A stretch of DNA of 64,000 nt from Vibrio lentus (GCF_002875945.1 NZ_MCZK01000102.1:1-64000); one strand, 5' to 3'. Numbered from the stretch's first letter, positions 16,256-26,740 are shown. A program made the numbers and translations. Notes: generated by a model not told the origin, from the letters alone.

Positions 16256-17479
16256 ATGAATAAATCAAAGGTTTTTGGTAGTACTTTGATCATTGCAGGC
16301 ACCACTATTGGTGCTGGCATGCTCGCTCTTCCACTTGCGTCTGCAGGTATTGGCTTCTCAACTTCGCTTTTCTTAATGTTATGTCTTTGGGCATTGATGG
16401 CCTTTACCGCTTTATTAATGGTAGAGCTTCATCAGTTCGCAGAATCAGACGCAACCCTACACACTTTAGCTCACACAATTTTAGGGACCAAAGGAAAGTG
16501 GATTGCGAGCTTCGCAGTTATGTTTCTGTTTTACGCTTTATGTGCGGCCTACATTGCAGGCGGTGGTGCTCAATTCAACCAACGTATTGCGGATATTGCG
16601 GGCATTGAACTCAACGGCCAAATCACAACCCTTCTATTTACTCTGTTAGTTGCTGGCGTTGTGACGATTGGTACACACAGTGTTGATAAAGTTAACCGTG
16701 TTTTGTTTGGCTTAAAGCTAATCGCGATGGTTCTAGTACTTAGCTTTCTAGCACCTAACATTACTTCTCAGTACCTAATGAGCATGCCTTTACAACAAGG
16801 CCTGATTGTTGCGGCGATTCCGGTTGTGTTCACCTCTTTTGGTTTCCACGGCAGCATCCCTTCAATTGTTCGATACCTTGATGGCGATGTTCGCTCTTTA
16901 CGTAAGGTCATGATTATTGGTTCTGCACTGCCTTTGGTCATCTATGTTTTCTGGCAGAGCGTGACTTTAGGTGTGATTAGCCAAGAGCAGCTATTGTCGG
17001 ACACCAGTTTGGGTGCACTGTTAGTCTCACTGTCACAGACCGTTCATCAATCTAACCTTAGCGTGATCGTTGGTGTGTTTGCCGATCTTGCACTACTAAC
17101 CTCATTTATTGGCGTTAGCTTGGGCCTGTTCGAATTTATGGGCGATTCATTAAGCAATAAGTTAGGCAGCGCTAAGCGTGTAAAAACAGCATTGATCACT
17201 TTTGTTCCACCACTTGGCTTTGCTTTGTTCTACCCACAAGGCTTTATCATGGCACTGGGTTACGCAGCAATCGCGCTAGCAGTACTTGCAATCTTGTTAC
17301 CGACAGTGATGGTTTACAAAGTTCGTTATACTGATTTCGCGGTTGATGGCCAAAATACTCAAGAGACTTACCAAGTATTAGGTGGAAGCAAAGCGCTGTT
17401 TTTAGCGGGCAGTGTTGGCGTGTTTATCATTGCAATTCAAATCCTTATTTCAGTAGGGTTACTACCTTCATTAGGCTAA
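16256..17479 (+). CDS. tyrP: TyrP-like aromatic amino acid permease
   Basis: The 407-residue inner-membrane carrier has about 11 helices and belongs to the HAAAP family. It opens with FGSTLIIAGTTIGAGMLALPLASAG, the hallmark of TyrP/Mtr/TnaB transporters, which bring in aromatic amino acids with protons. Helix and loop motifs such as FTSFGFHGSIPSI agree. Upstream TyrR boxes in the E. coli tyrP arrangement point to tyrosine-responsive control and to a tyrosine permease. No good Shine-Dalgarno sequence precedes the ATG. A hairpin at 17597-17627 probably ends its transcript. Confidence 0.85.
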   Translation: MNKSKVFGSTLIIAGTTIGAGMLALPLASAGIGFSTSLFLMLCLWALMAFTALLMVELHQFAESDATLHTLAHTILGTKGKWIASFAVMFLFYALCAAYIAGGGAQFNQRIADIAGIELNGQITTLLFTLLVAGVVTIGTHSVDKVNRVLFGLKLIAMVLVLSFLAPNITSQYLMSMPLQQGLIVAAIPVVFTSFGFHGSIPSIVRYLDGDVRSLRKVMIIGSALPLVIYVFWQSVTLGVISQEQLLSDTSLGALLVSLSQTVHQSNLSVIVGVFADLALLTSFIGVSLGLFEFMGDSLSNKLGSAKRVKTALITFVPPLGFALFYPQGFIMALGYAAIALAVLAILLPTVMVYKVRYTDFAVDGQNTQETYQVLGGSKALFLAGSVGVFIIAIQILISVGLLPSLG

Positions 17480-17596
17480 TAAACCTATACGCTGTATAAA
17501 TACTTGATTGAGATCTCATAAACGATATGTTGGTATCATTAATTTTCACAATTAGTCGATTGGTATCACATTTTTATTGAGGTCGGTTATTTAGAG

Positions 17597-17627
17597 TCCA
17601 CGGTAAAGGATTTACCGTGGAGTTTTT
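17597..17627 (+). terminator. Hairpin overlapping the chemoreceptor ribosome-binding site
   Basis: TCCACGGTAAA (17597-17607) pairs perfectly with TTTACCGTGGA (17611-17621) around a three-base loop, followed by GTTTTT and then ATG of the chemoreceptor. It has intrinsic-terminator form for tyrP. It also hides the chemoreceptor's GGAG Shine-Dalgarno sequence (17619-17622) in the stem. Confidence 0.7.
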
Positions 17628-19052
17628 ATGAAAGAAGTACAATTTCGAACGATAGACAAGTTGTTTATCAAAATGTCTATCAACGACAAGTTTTGGGTCA
17701 TTTTCTTAATCTTTTTTGCCGCTGTGGCAAGCCTAGCTGGACTCAACTACGTCAACAAAATGGAACAAATTGACGCGAGTGCAAAACAACAGGTTGAGTA
17801 TCAACTCAAAGGGATTTTATCAGCGTCAGATTCCCCTGCCTCTGTTCGTTCTGTTAGCCAACAAACTCGTCCTCAAGAAACCATCATTGCTAACAATGGC
17901 GCGGTTACCGCAACGGCTATTGCACAAGATGGTAACTACTACTCTCTTACCGTTTCAAATAACGATACACAAAACCAAAAGCAGCAAGCACTGTACAGTT
18001 TATTACTCAGTCTTTTATGGTGTGTGCCTTTTGGTCTTTTCTGTTACTGGGTTGCGACCTTCCTAGGTGGTGCATTATGGGTTCTTTACTCAACTACTCA
18101 GAAGATTGGTGACGGTGACTTAACCTCACGCCTTGGCTTCCACCCTGGTCGTGACGAATTTGGTACAATTGGTTGCGCACTTGACCGTTCAATGGACACG
18201 CTAAGTGAGCTAGTGAACAACGTAAACCACAGTGCCGCGACACTCAGTGAAACGTCGGCTTCTTTCGAAACAGAGATGAAGCGCAGCGAAACACAAATCA
18301 TGAGCCAAAACGCGTCTCTTGACTCTGTTGCAACCGCAATGGACCAAATGACGGCATCAGCTAACGAAGTGTCGAATATCTCTGCACGTTCAACAGAACA
18401 AACAGAACAAGACGCACAGCAGATCAACGATAGCCACTCGAAGGTTCAACAAGCCATCTCAGAGATCAGCACACTTTCTTCTCTGATTGAGCAAACCTCA
18501 TCTTCAGTTACCAGCTTGAATGTGAACACCAGCCAAATTAATGAAGTGATCACGACGATCAACGCTATCTCAGAGCAAACCAACCTACTTGCCCTGAATG
18601 CTGCGATTGAAGCGGCTCGTGCGGGTGAACAAGGTCGTGGCTTCGCAGTTGTTGCGGATGAAGTACGAACGCTGGCAAGCAGAACACAGTCGGCTACCGT
18701 TGAAATCCAAGCGATGATTGAGCGCCTGCAACAAGAAAGTCAGAACATCGCTAAAATCACGGAGCAAACGGTTGATCAAGCACAAACCAGCAGCCAACTG
18801 ATTTCAAATATTGGTGATGACGTGAACTCTATCGCAGCTTCTGCTAACACCTTAATGGACATGAGCATTCAGATAGCCACTTCTGCCGATGAGCAAAGTA
18901 ATGTAGCGAATACCATCGCAGCAGAACTTAACGATATCCGTAGCCAATCAGATGTGATTAAAGATGTCGCTCAAAACTCTTCAAATGGCGTATCTAAGCT
19001 AACTGAAGCGTCAGTTTCACTATCTCAAACTTTGGCTAGATACCGAACTTAG
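17628..19052 (+). CDS. Methyl-accepting chemotaxis protein
   Basis: The 474-residue receptor has a membrane helix near residues 22-42, a small periplasmic region of about 85 residues, a second helix (about 125-148), a HAMP domain (about 150-200) and a cytoplasmic signalling coiled coil. The conserved tip reads [20 protein letters not shown] with [15 protein letters not shown]. It controls flagellar motor direction through CheA/CheW in response to an unknown signal. The periplasmic part is too small for a full Cache domain. Met16 (MSINDKF) is an alternative start. Its ribosome-binding site lies in a hairpin. Confidence 0.9.
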   Translation: MKEVQFRTIDKLFIKMSINDKFWVIFLIFFAAVASLAGLNYVNKMEQIDASAKQQVEYQLKGILSASDSPASVRSVSQQTRPQETIIANNGAVTATAIAQDGNYYSLTVSNNDTQNQKQQALYSLLLSLLWCVPFGLFCYWVATFLGGALWVLYSTTQKIGDGDLTSRLGFHPGRDEFGTIGCALDRSMDTLSELVNNVNHSAATLSETSASFETEMKRSETQIMSQNASLDSVATAMDQMTASANEVSNISARSTEQTEQDAQQINDSHSKVQQAISEISTLSSLIEQTSSSVTSLNVNTSQINEVITTINAISEQTNLLALNAAIEAARAGEQGRGFAVVADEVRTLASRTQSATVEIQAMIERLQQESQNIAKITEQTVDQAQTSSQLISNIGDDVNSIAASANTLMDMSIQIATSADEQSNVANTIAAELNDIRSQSDVIKDVAQNSSNGVSKLTEASVSLSQTLARYRT

Positions 19053-19120
19053 GGCGCGACGCTATAACGTTCAAAGAAAGCTCTAGCTCGTCTGATTTCT
19101 TTAAAAGTTACCCATTAGGC

Positions 19121-19173
19121 ATTAGTGATTAGTGATTAGTGATTAGTGATTAGTGATTAGTGATTAGTGATTA
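19121..19173. repeat. 7-bp tandem repeat (ATTAGTG), 7.6 copies
   Basis: Seven perfect ATTAGTG units and a partial one lie between the chemoreceptor stop and the convergent RND terminator. No reading frame is involved. Confidence 0.95.
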
Positions 19174-19183
19174 ACAATAACAA

Positions 19184-19209
19184 AAAAAGGACTCATATGA
19201 GTCCTTTTT
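19184..19209. terminator. Bidirectional terminator, MCP/RND
   Basis: A perfect palindrome of AAAAAGGACTCAT and its complement lies between convergent genes. As written it has no loop, so the central bases would open in RNA. A and T runs flank both sides. Confidence 0.8.
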
Positions 19210-19258
19210 CTTTATCTAATTGGCAAGCTTACCGAACCAACTTAACCTGTATTTTGAC

Positions 19259-22200
19259 TCAGTGAGCGCTCAACACTTGCCTACTCTCGTTCGTTTCTCT
19301 GGCGGGTTCTCGAAAGAACAAACTATAAAGTACGGGAACAACTCCAAGCGTTAAAATCGTTCCGACCACCATGCCAAAGATCATCACAATCGACATTGAA
19401 TACCAAAATTCCCCGCCAGAAACCGCTAATGGTACGAGGCCAAGTATGGTAGTCAACGTAGTCATTACAATAGGCCTTAAACGAGCCGTACAAGCTTCAA
19501 TAATGGCGTCATGTATTCTCATCTCGCTATTGCGATTCTGTTCAATACAGTCAATTAAGACAATTCCATTGTTAATAATGATCCCCGCTAAACTGAAAAT
19601 ACCAAGCATCGCAGGAAAAGTGAAATACGCGCCAGTAATCAATAAACCAGACACCGCACCAATCAAAGACAAAGGAATCGTCAGCAGAATAATTAACGGT
19701 CGACGAATCGAGTTGAACTGAAGCAATAACAACAGAATCATCACAGCGAAACATTGAGGTAAGTACCCAAACAAAGCTCCATTGGCTTTACTTGCACCCT
19801 TCAGTTCGCCCCCTAGAGCAATGTGGTACCCTGGTGGAAGCTCAATCTCCGATAGTTTGGGCTGAACCAACTTGTTAAGCTCACTCGCTTGTAAACTTTC
19901 ATGCTTAACACTGACAGTCACCGTTCTTTGCAAATCAAAACGACGAATGATTGAAGGTTCACTGGTTGTTTTAATCGTGGCAAATTGAATAAGCGGTAGA
20001 GCCTCGCCATTAGTTGAAGATACGATTTGTTTGGTAAAGAGTTTATCAATGGTTTTCTCACTGTCTGCAGCGCCGACAATTACTGGGATCACATCTTCAT
20101 CCTCTCGAAAACTCGTGACTTCTTTTCCACGCAAGTAACTGTCTAAGTTTGTTGCAATGTCTCGACTACTCACACCAGCGCGAATCGCCTGTGCTTGGTC
20201 TATATCGAGAATAAGTTTAGGGACGTTGTTTTCCCAATCATTCGAGACTCCAACCGCGCCCGGTACTTGTCGCAACATCAATTCAATTTGCTTGGCGATA
20301 TGCTGAATGGTCGATATATCTTTGCCGACGACTTGATATTCAACCAAGCCTAATTCAGTCCCCCCCAACCACATTCGTTTGGCCTGACCACTCGCTTCTG
20401 GTAACTGTTCAATGATGAATCGATTGGTTTTATTCACCATTGCTAACGCGGCTTCGTAGTCTGTTGTATTAACAACCATAAATACGCGATTCGTCGCTCT
20501 ATCAACAGGTGAGAGCGCGAGGAAAAAACGCGGCCCTCCATCTCCAACATACCGAATGGTACTGGTCACTTTCGGATTTTGTTCTTTATCTAACAACCAA
20601 TGCTCAAGGCGTGCAGACACCTTTTCAGACTCTCCAACTTTAGTTCCAGCCGGCAGATCAACAAATACAAGATACTGATTTCGCTCTGAACCCGACATGA
20701 ACTGTACGGTGACAAATTTGAAGCTATAAATAGATGCCGCAAAGATACTCAAAACAACAGCTAAAGTGATTAAACGCATCCTTAAAATCGTTCTGATGAA
20801 GCGTCGATAGACTCGATGAAAACGAGAAAGCGTTCGTTCGTTATCTTCATTTTCCATTACATTGATTGGTTTCATGAACCAAACACACATAACGGGTGTG
20901 GCGAATAAGCATAAGAACCATGAAGACAATAACGCGACCGTAATCACTTGCGACAGAGAACGTAGATATTCTCCGGTGACATCTTGTGCCAATAACAGTG
21001 GCATAAACGCCAATATCGTTGTCAGCGACGACGTTAACAACGGTACTGCCATCGCTTTCGATGCCGAAACGGCCGCCTCTACACGATCGACACCTTCAGC
21101 CATTTTACTTTTGGTGTACTCCGCGACTACGATTCCATTATCTACCAGCAAACCGAGTGAAATGATGATCGCAGCAATAGACATCCTTTGCAGCTCAACG
21201 CCCCAAATCGACATGCCAATCACTGTAAGGAGAATGGTTAATGGGACGATGCTACCGATTATCAACCCCATTCTTACGCCAAGAAACGCCATCACAACCG
21301 CTAATACGACGCCAATAGTTTGCATTAGGTTGTTGGTGGCAGAGCTAACCGCCTCGTCGACTTTTTCCGGTTGAAAAGTGGCAAGATCGAGATTCATCCC
21401 CACTGGCAGTTCGGCCTTAACGGATTCGATAAACTCCAACACTTCTGCACCAAAAGCATCGCTTTGGCTACCGGAAGCCATCGACGCTGCAATTATAACC
21501 GCGCGTTTGCCGTTGAAATAAACGGGTGTATTAAAGGGGTTCTCATAACCGCGCTCAACATCGGCTAAATCACGTAAGTAGACCGTATTTCCGGATTCTC
21601 GCTCAATCAAATCAAGATCGAGAATTTCATCGATGCTGTTGAAGTTGCCGGTTGGTTCAATCTCAATTTGCAGAGTATCGGTTTCAATTAAACCACCGGG
21701 TAACACAACATTACGAGCCTGCAGTGCCGATACGATCTGACGAAACTGAAACTTTTCATTAGCCAAAGCACCACTGCGCGCATTAATCCATATTCGCTCT
21801 TCATTTACGCCATAGAGTTCAACTTGAGATACCATTTGAACGCTGCTTAATCGGTCTTGTAATGCTTCAGCCGTTTTTCTCAATTCTTGGTCATCGAAAG
21901 CATCACCGGTTAGCGCAATTGTCGCCGAGTAAACGCGGCCAAATTCATCGTTAACAAAAGGACCTTGTGTACCGTCTGGCAAACTAGTTTTCATGCTGTC
22001 CATACGATTTCGAAGCGTGTCCCAAATAGGCTGGAGGTCGAAGTATCTGTCATGAAGCGTGACGGTTATCTGAGTAACACCCGTACGTGACCATGACTTT
22101 ATCTCTGTCACCTCAGGGATCTGTTTGATTTCGCGCTCTAAAGGCTTAGTAATGAATTTTTCGATACGATCTGGTGACATTCCGGGGAATTGCGCAATAA

Positions 22201-22342
22201 CGACAGCGCTACGAATTAGAATTTCCGGGTCTTCTTTGCTTGGCGCATTTTTAAAGGTACTAATGCCTATAACGAAAAGCATTACCAAGAACACTTGCGT
22301 AAATCGATGATATTTCAGGGCGAGTTCAGTAATTCTATGCAT
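19259..22342 (-). CDS. RND efflux permease, second pump
   Basis: This permease of about 1027 residues starts at Met 22342, which has GGGGAG six bases before it; an upstream in-frame start would overlap the adaptor gene. It has the two periplasmic loops and twelve helices of RND pumps. Helix 4 reads LGLLVDNGIVVAEY, again Asp-Asn. The sequence is clearly different from the pump at 7350, so this is not a recent duplicate. It follows its fusion protein by 11 bases. No regulator or TolC gene is adjacent. The substrate is unknown. Confidence 0.9.
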   Translation of the reverse strand: MHRITELALKYHRFTQVFLVMLFVIGISTFKNAPSKEDPEILIRSAVVIAQFPGMSPDRIEKFITKPLEREIKQIPEVTEIKSWSRTGVTQITVTLHDRYFDLQPIWDTLRNRMDSMKTSLPDGTQGPFVNDEFGRVYSATIALTGDAFDDQELRKTAEALQDRLSSVQMVSQVELYGVNEERIWINARSGALANEKFQFRQIVSALQARNVVLPGGLIETDTLQIEIEPTGNFNSIDEILDLDLIERESGNTVYLRDLADVERGYENPFNTPVYFNGKRAVIIAASMASGSQSDAFGAEVLEFIESVKAELPVGMNLDLATFQPEKVDEAVSSATNNLMQTIGVVLAVVMAFLGVRMGLIIGSIVPLTILLTVIGMSIWGVELQRMSIAAIIISLGLLVDNGIVVAEYTKSKMAEGVDRVEAAVSASKAMAVPLLTSSLTTILAFMPLLLAQDVTGEYLRSLSQVITVALLSSWFLCLFATPVMCVWFMKPINVMENEDNERTLSRFHRVYRRFIRTILRMRLITLAVVLSIFAASIYSFKFVTVQFMSGSERNQYLVFVDLPAGTKVGESEKVSARLEHWLLDKEQNPKVTSTIRYVGDGGPRFFLALSPVDRATNRVFMVVNTTDYEAALAMVNKTNRFIIEQLPEASGQAKRMWLGGTELGLVEYQVVGKDISTIQHIAKQIELMLRQVPGAVGVSNDWENNVPKLILDIDQAQAIRAGVSSRDIATNLDSYLRGKEVTSFREDEDVIPVIVGAADSEKTIDKLFTKQIVSSTNGEALPLIQFATIKTTSEPSIIRRFDLQRTVTVSVKHESLQASELNKLVQPKLSEIELPPGYHIALGGELKGASKANGALFGYLPQCFAVMILLLLLQFNSIRRPLIILLTIPLSLIGAVSGLLITGAYFTFPAMLGIFSLAGIIINNGIVLIDCIEQNRNSEMRIHDAIIEACTARLRPIVMTTLTTILGLVPLAVSGGEFWYSMSIVMIFGMVVGTILTLGVVPVLYSLFFREPARETNESRQVLSAH

Positions 22343-22353
22343 AATAACTCCCC

Positions 22354-23487
22354 TTACAAGCCTTCCCACAGAGTGACTTGTTGCCCTTCATAAAGATAAG
22401 GAATGCCGGCTGTAACGACATGCTCCCCCTCTAAAAGGTTACCAATCACAACAACTTGTGTATTGATGCTGCGTTTTATTTCAACATAACGCTTTTCGAT
22501 CGCAAGGCTTTCTGGATTGACAACAAAGATTGCAGCGTTGTTTTTCTCTGAGCTTGCATTACGGTCATTGAAATTAAATGAATCGATAGGAAGTAAAACA
22601 GCGCCATGGTTTGTGCTACCAATATTGAACTGTATTTCTGCAGACATGCCGTTTCGTAATTCAACTTTCGACTCACTTAGCTGCAATGTGACTGAGTACG
22701 CATTACCTCTTTCAACCACAGCGCCAATCTCAGACACCGTGCCCGTTAATGTTGCGTCATTAAGCGCTGGAACCTTGACCTTCGCTTCTTCGCCAAAGTA
22801 AATCTCTGATATCAACGATTCCGGTACCAAGAAATCGACTTCGTAAGCAAAATCATTAACTAGTTCGATGATCTTCTGCCCAGAACTTACCTTAGTGAAT
22901 TCATCAATTGATACCTGACTGACTTGACCAGAGAAGGGAGCATATAGTTTGGCGCGTTCTAAATTAAGTTCTGCATTCGACAAATCGGTTTGAGCCAAAT
23001 TCTCTTGTTGCTGATTCGCATCTAAGTCAGCGCGAATCGCGATCAGTTCAGATTCTGACACAAAACCTTTAGTGCTCAATTTAGCAGAACGTTTGTACTT
23101 ATCTTCGGCTTGCAGCTTAGCCACTTTCGCTGCACCTAACGAAGCCCGCGCTTTTTGTAACGCAAACACCAGATCATGCGTTTCAAGTTGAGCAAGCACT
23201 TGTCCTTTTTCAACATGCTGCCCTTTAGAAACAATAAGATCACTGACTGTTCCCCCTACCTTAAAGCTCAGTGGCGACGTTTGTGCACTTTGCACAATGC
23301 CGCTAAGTTCACGAATTTGAGTATGTGATTGAAACACTGTGGTGATGTATTTAACGCTACGAATGGGTTTCGTTGTGTCTAAATCAGGTGTGGCAGATTG
23401 TTGCTTACATCCCGTTAGGACGAAAGAAAAAACAAACAAAGCAATATATTTCACTGGGCAATCCGAAGTTATGGTACTCCGTTCCAC
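22354..23487 (-). CDS. RND membrane-fusion lipoprotein
   Basis: The 377-residue periplasmic adaptor carries a signal peptide ending in lipobox LTGC (Cys27) and the usual two halves of the barrel-sandwich (VSKGQHVEKGQVLAQLE and YAPFSGQVSQV) around a helical hairpin. It should couple the permease at 19259 to an outer-membrane channel. Start choice is uncertain: GTG at 23487 and GTG at 23454 (giving VKYIALFVF, a more typical lipoprotein start) are both possible, and neither has a strong Shine-Dalgarno sequence. Confidence 0.85.
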   Translation of the reverse strand: MERSTITSDCPVKYIALFVFSFVLTGCKQQSATPDLDTTKPIRSVKYITTVFQSHTQIRELSGIVQSAQTSPLSFKVGGTVSDLIVSKGQHVEKGQVLAQLETHDLVFALQKARASLGAAKVAKLQAEDKYKRSAKLSTKGFVSESELIAIRADLDANQQQENLAQTDLSNAELNLERAKLYAPFSGQVSQVSIDEFTKVSSGQKIIELVNDFAYEVDFLVPESLISEIYFGEEAKVKVPALNDATLTGTVSEIGAVVERGNAYSVTLQLSESKVELRNGMSAEIQFNIGSTNHGAVLLPIDSFNFNDRNASSEKNNAAIFVVNPESLAIEKRYVEIKRSINTQVVVIGNLLEGEHVVTAGIPYLYEGQQVTLWEGL

Positions 23488-23648
23488 TATAACAAACCGT
23501 ATAGCGTTTAACTATTCTATTATCATTACCATGAAGCAAGTCGCAAAGGAGAGATTATGAAGGGGCAAAACTGTCTAATAATCGAGCTTAGGGGTAATCT
23601 AGTTAAACGGGTCTTATTTTCGCTTACCCTCTTGCTGCAGGTGACATA

Positions 23649-23864
23649 ATGAATAATACAGAAGCACCAAATAACGAAGACATCACATGCCCTCTATGCC
23701 AACACGACGAATATCTGCTCTCAGAAAGCGGAGAGAAGTTTACGTGCGCATCTTGCGGTTTCCACACAAAACAATTTAGTAAAATAGTCAGCCTTCAAAT
23801 AGGCACTACCCCACCAAAACTCCAGAGTTCGGTATACCGCTCATTGAGCAATGCTTGCCATTAA
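23649..23864 (+). CDS. Small zinc-ribbon protein
   Basis: The 71-residue protein has two Cys-x2-Cys knuckles (CPLC and CASC, about 20 residues apart), which is the pattern of a single zinc ribbon. AGGTGA precedes the ATG. Proteins of this kind often bind nucleic acid or other proteins, but no family name fits. The last 19 codons overlap the 3' end of the convergent HAD pseudogene, and the tail beyond residue 50 is low-complexity. Confidence 0.6.
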   Translation: MNNTEAPNNEDITCPLCQHDEYLLSESGEKFTCASCGFHTKQFSKIVSLQIGTTPPKLQSSVYRSLSNACH

Positions 23865-24534
23865 TCCAAACTGAAATCTCTTCCAAACTGTAAATATCCT
23901 GAGCCGCTAGCTCTGCTATGTCGGCTTCTGGATCATCATTCAATGAATCTTCAATCGTTGGTCGTAATCTAAAAGATTGAATCCCAGCTCGAACGCCAGC
24001 TTCAATGCCTTTCACTGTGTCATCAACATAAATACATTCGTTTGGTAAAAAGCCCATGTTCATTGCGGTATACATGATCAGGTCAGGCTCCGGCTTCCAA
24101 CTATTTGCATCAAAAGCCGAAAACACTTTCCCTTTGAAGTCGTCGAGCATGCCCGTCATAGCCAATGATGATTCGACTCTCGATTTAGGCGCATTTGAAG
24201 CGATACAAAACTCGATGTCTTGTCGTTTGAGAAATTCAATCAACTCAATCGCGCCATCCATAGGCTTCAAGTGACGTTGGAAAAGCGCTTCGAGTTCTGT
24301 GCGATAGAGGGGTTCAAGCGTATCAACGGATATTGACAGTCCAAGGCGTTCTTGTGTATCCATTAAGATATCAGCCAACTTTCCACCCTAAAAATGGGCA
24401 TAACAGTCGTTCACGTTTAAATCAGCGCCAAAACGCGAAAATACGTTCACCAGCGCCTGACAGCACAGTCTTTCACTATCGATTAACGTTCCGTCACAAT
24501 CAAAAATCACACATTTAGTTTGTTCCAACCGCAT
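23806..24534 (-). pseudogene. YieH-like HAD phosphatase interrupted by an amber codon
   Basis: Read from ATG 24534, the frame gives MRLEQTKCVIFDCDGTLIDS (the HAD nucleophile motif), runs to NDCYAHF, then meets TAG at 24388-24390 and continues in the same frame with GGKLADILMDTQERLG to the end at 23806. The downstream part holds HAD motifs II (CIASNAPK), III (WKPEPD) and IV (YVDDTVKGI). The joined protein of about 241 residues aligns with E. coli YieH, a phosphatase acting on sugar phosphates such as 6-phosphogluconate. E. coli YieH reads KRFKGVKL at the break, so CAG to TAG (Gln) is a simple cause. The downstream part alone lacks the catalytic Asp pair, so restart at TTG 24378 would not give an active enzyme. 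Decay, readthrough or sequencing error are the options. Confidence 0.85.
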
Positions 24535-24883
24535 AGAAATTCCACTCGCTTTGAATCCAAGCTTTATCCTATAGGGTTATCTTCGGGGTCGGCATGATTG
24601 AGCTAACACTTTACCGAAACCTAGTTATTTTTCTTTGCAAAATATGCAGCTGATCACCTTATGATTCAATATGCTTAAGCATTTTCATCTAACTTAGAGA
24701 AATATGAATAGTGTTTTTAGCTCTATATTTTATAAATGATAATCAGTTTCAAATGTAAATATAAATAAGTGGGATGTGTAACGTAGAATGGATGACGGAA
24801 TCAATGGGTTTGCTCGCTCTACTATGAGCCAACGATGATCTAACTAAGAACTAACTAGCTAACTAGCTAACTAGGAGCTAAAT
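24535..24883. other. Non-coding stretch between the HAD pseudogene and the HD-GYP gene
   Basis: No gene is seen. It holds a Fur-like core (AATGATAATCA at 24735) matching only part of the consensus, and an 8-bp tandem repeat near the HD-GYP stop. Confidence 0.5.
24851..24874. repeat. 8-bp tandem repeat (CTAACTAG), 3 copies
   Basis: Three perfect units lie just downstream of the HD-GYP stop codon, in non-coding DNA. Confidence 0.85.
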
Positions 24884-26680
24884 TTACGCACAATTAGCTT
24901 CCTGAGTATTCGCAGCTAATGCAACCAGTTCTGAATTGGAACTATCTGGGTAAGTATCTCTGATTGCGACAAACTCAGGTAAATGCTTCAACAACAACTT
25001 AGTAAGTTCAGGATCAAACTGTCGACCGCACTCACGCTCAAAAAGGTCTACAACCATTTCTAACGGCCATGGCTCTTTATAACAACGTGCGCTCAACAAG
25101 GCGTCAAAAACATCGGCTACAGCAGTAATGCGCGCAAACAAATGGATTTCATCAGCAGCCTTGCCATTCGGGTACCCTTCACCATCCCATCGCTCGTGAT
25201 GTTCATTGGCGATAATCGCCGCTAAGTTAGTGATGTCACCCGCTCCACTGATCAGCAGATTGTAGCCTGCCGTCGTGTGCAACTTCATCACTTCCCATTC
25301 TTCAGCGGTTAATTTACCTGGCTTATCGAGAATCGATTCAGGCACTGAGATTTTACCTACATCGTGCATTGGGCTGATGATCTCTATCATCTCGACTTCT
25401 CGGTGGCTTAAACCACTATGCTTAGCCAACAGTGCTGACAGCTTAGCAACGCGCTTAACGTGATTACCTGTCTCACCCGAGCGCGTTTCAATGGCTTCAC
25501 CTAACACATGAATCATGTCTTTCTGAACGTTCAGCGTTTGCTTCTGCAGAGCGAGGATCCGTTTGTTCTTCTTTGCCAGCTCTTTCTTCTGACGTAAGGT
25601 AATGAACTGCATCAAGATGATCAGGCTTAAACCCGCAATCACCATGGTCAGACCCATCAACAGTTGGAAGTTCTTACGAATAAAAGAAGAAGGTTCATTG
25701 ATAACGACCGACTCTTCAGGTAGCGCACTCTCACCGATACCAAACTTTTTCATCGCTGAATAATTGAACACAAAGCGTATGTTGTCACCCGGCACCAATG
25801 GTGCAGAGAAACCAAGAGATACGTACTTGTCTAACGCATCAACGGCCTCTTCTCCCATGCTTTGCGAATGATTAACGTAACCGCCCAACACATCACCTAA
25901 GATATAAAACTGCCATAGCGCGAACACAGAAGCCGCACTCGATACTGACAAAGTTTCAGCAATCTCTTGATAAGAGTGATAAACACCTTGGCCAAGTTCC
26001 GTGTTGTAGTGACTGAGCAGAACGGCATCATCAGCAGAGATAGTTTTTAAGTACTGGCTCGTCGCTTCAAGGGTTTGGTTTCGGATTTCAACTAAATTGA
26101 TATCGGGAAAATCAACCATCACCTTTTGTACTTCTTTGCGAATCAACTCAGAAGTGACACTGTAATCATTTACGAAGTACAGGTTCTTAAGGTTTGGTCT
26201 TAACTGTGAAATCAACTCGATGTTAATGTCAATATGATCATTTTCATGAAGCACGGTTGCTCTGTCGGTGATCGCGTACATGTCGGTACTGGTATCATTA
26301 ATACCAACCGCAACAACCGGTGTATTTCGGTTAATTAGAGAGCTGATGGATTCAAGAAAATTTGCAGCGTTATCATCAGTAACAATGACACCATCCAGGT
26401 GGTAACCCGAATACTTAGCTTCAAAGTAGTTGACTAGAGAGTCGTAATATTCTGGACTGTTGATACGCTTGGTATCTAGGTATTCAATTGAAAGTTTAAC
26501 TTCGACTTGAGATTGACTGAACGCGCTATCTATTCCCTTTTGGAAATCGGCGGTCCATTGATAGGAAGGTCCATAAGAGTGGATAACTAGGATGTGCTTG
26601 ATATCCCAGTTGTTAGCGTAAGTAGCTGTAGAAAAAGCGCTAACACACAATACAGCGATTGATATCAATAGCTTGTACAT
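24884..26680 (-). CDS. HD-GYP c-di-GMP phosphodiesterase with periplasmic ABC-sensor domain
   Basis: The 598-residue protein has a signal-like first helix (about 5-22), a periplasmic domain (about 28-320) of the ABC-transporter-substrate-binding type (ILVIHSYGPSYQWTADFQKG), a membrane helix (about 338-360), a short coiled coil and an HD-GYP domain (about 385-560). The metal-binding HD pair is H439-D440 (MHDVGK) and the GYP motif is at 502-504. It should hydrolyse cyclic di-GMP in response to a periplasmic ligand, perhaps a small organic molecule. It is transcribed alone. Confidence 0.9.
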   Translation of the reverse strand: MYKLLISIAVLCVSAFSTATYANNWDIKHILVIHSYGPSYQWTADFQKGIDSAFSQSQVEVKLSIEYLDTKRINSPEYYDSLVNYFEAKYSGYHLDGVIVTDDNAANFLESISSLINRNTPVVAVGINDTSTDMYAITDRATVLHENDHIDINIELISQLRPNLKNLYFVNDYSVTSELIRKEVQKVMVDFPDINLVEIRNQTLEATSQYLKTISADDAVLLSHYNTELGQGVYHSYQEIAETLSVSSAASVFALWQFYILGDVLGGYVNHSQSMGEEAVDALDKYVSLGFSAPLVPGDNIRFVFNYSAMKKFGIGESALPEESVVINEPSSFIRKNFQLLMGLTMVIAGLSLIILMQFITLRQKKELAKKNKRILALQKQTLNVQKDMIHVLGEAIETRSGETGNHVKRVAKLSALLAKHSGLSHREVEMIEIISPMHDVGKISVPESILDKPGKLTAEEWEVMKLHTTAGYNLLISGAGDITNLAAIIANEHHERWDGEGYPNGKAADEIHLFARITAVADVFDALLSARCYKEPWPLEMVVDLFERECGRQFDPELTKLLLKHLPEFVAIRDTYPDSSNSELVALAANTQEANCA

Positions 26681-26740
26681 ACCGGACCCTGTTTAAAAGA
26701 CGGTGTATTGTACTCAGATTAACGCTTTCTCAAAGACTCT

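Noticed and set aside
24731..24749. Fur box
   Set aside because: Only about 14 of 19 consensus positions match and it is about 200 bases from the nearest start codon.
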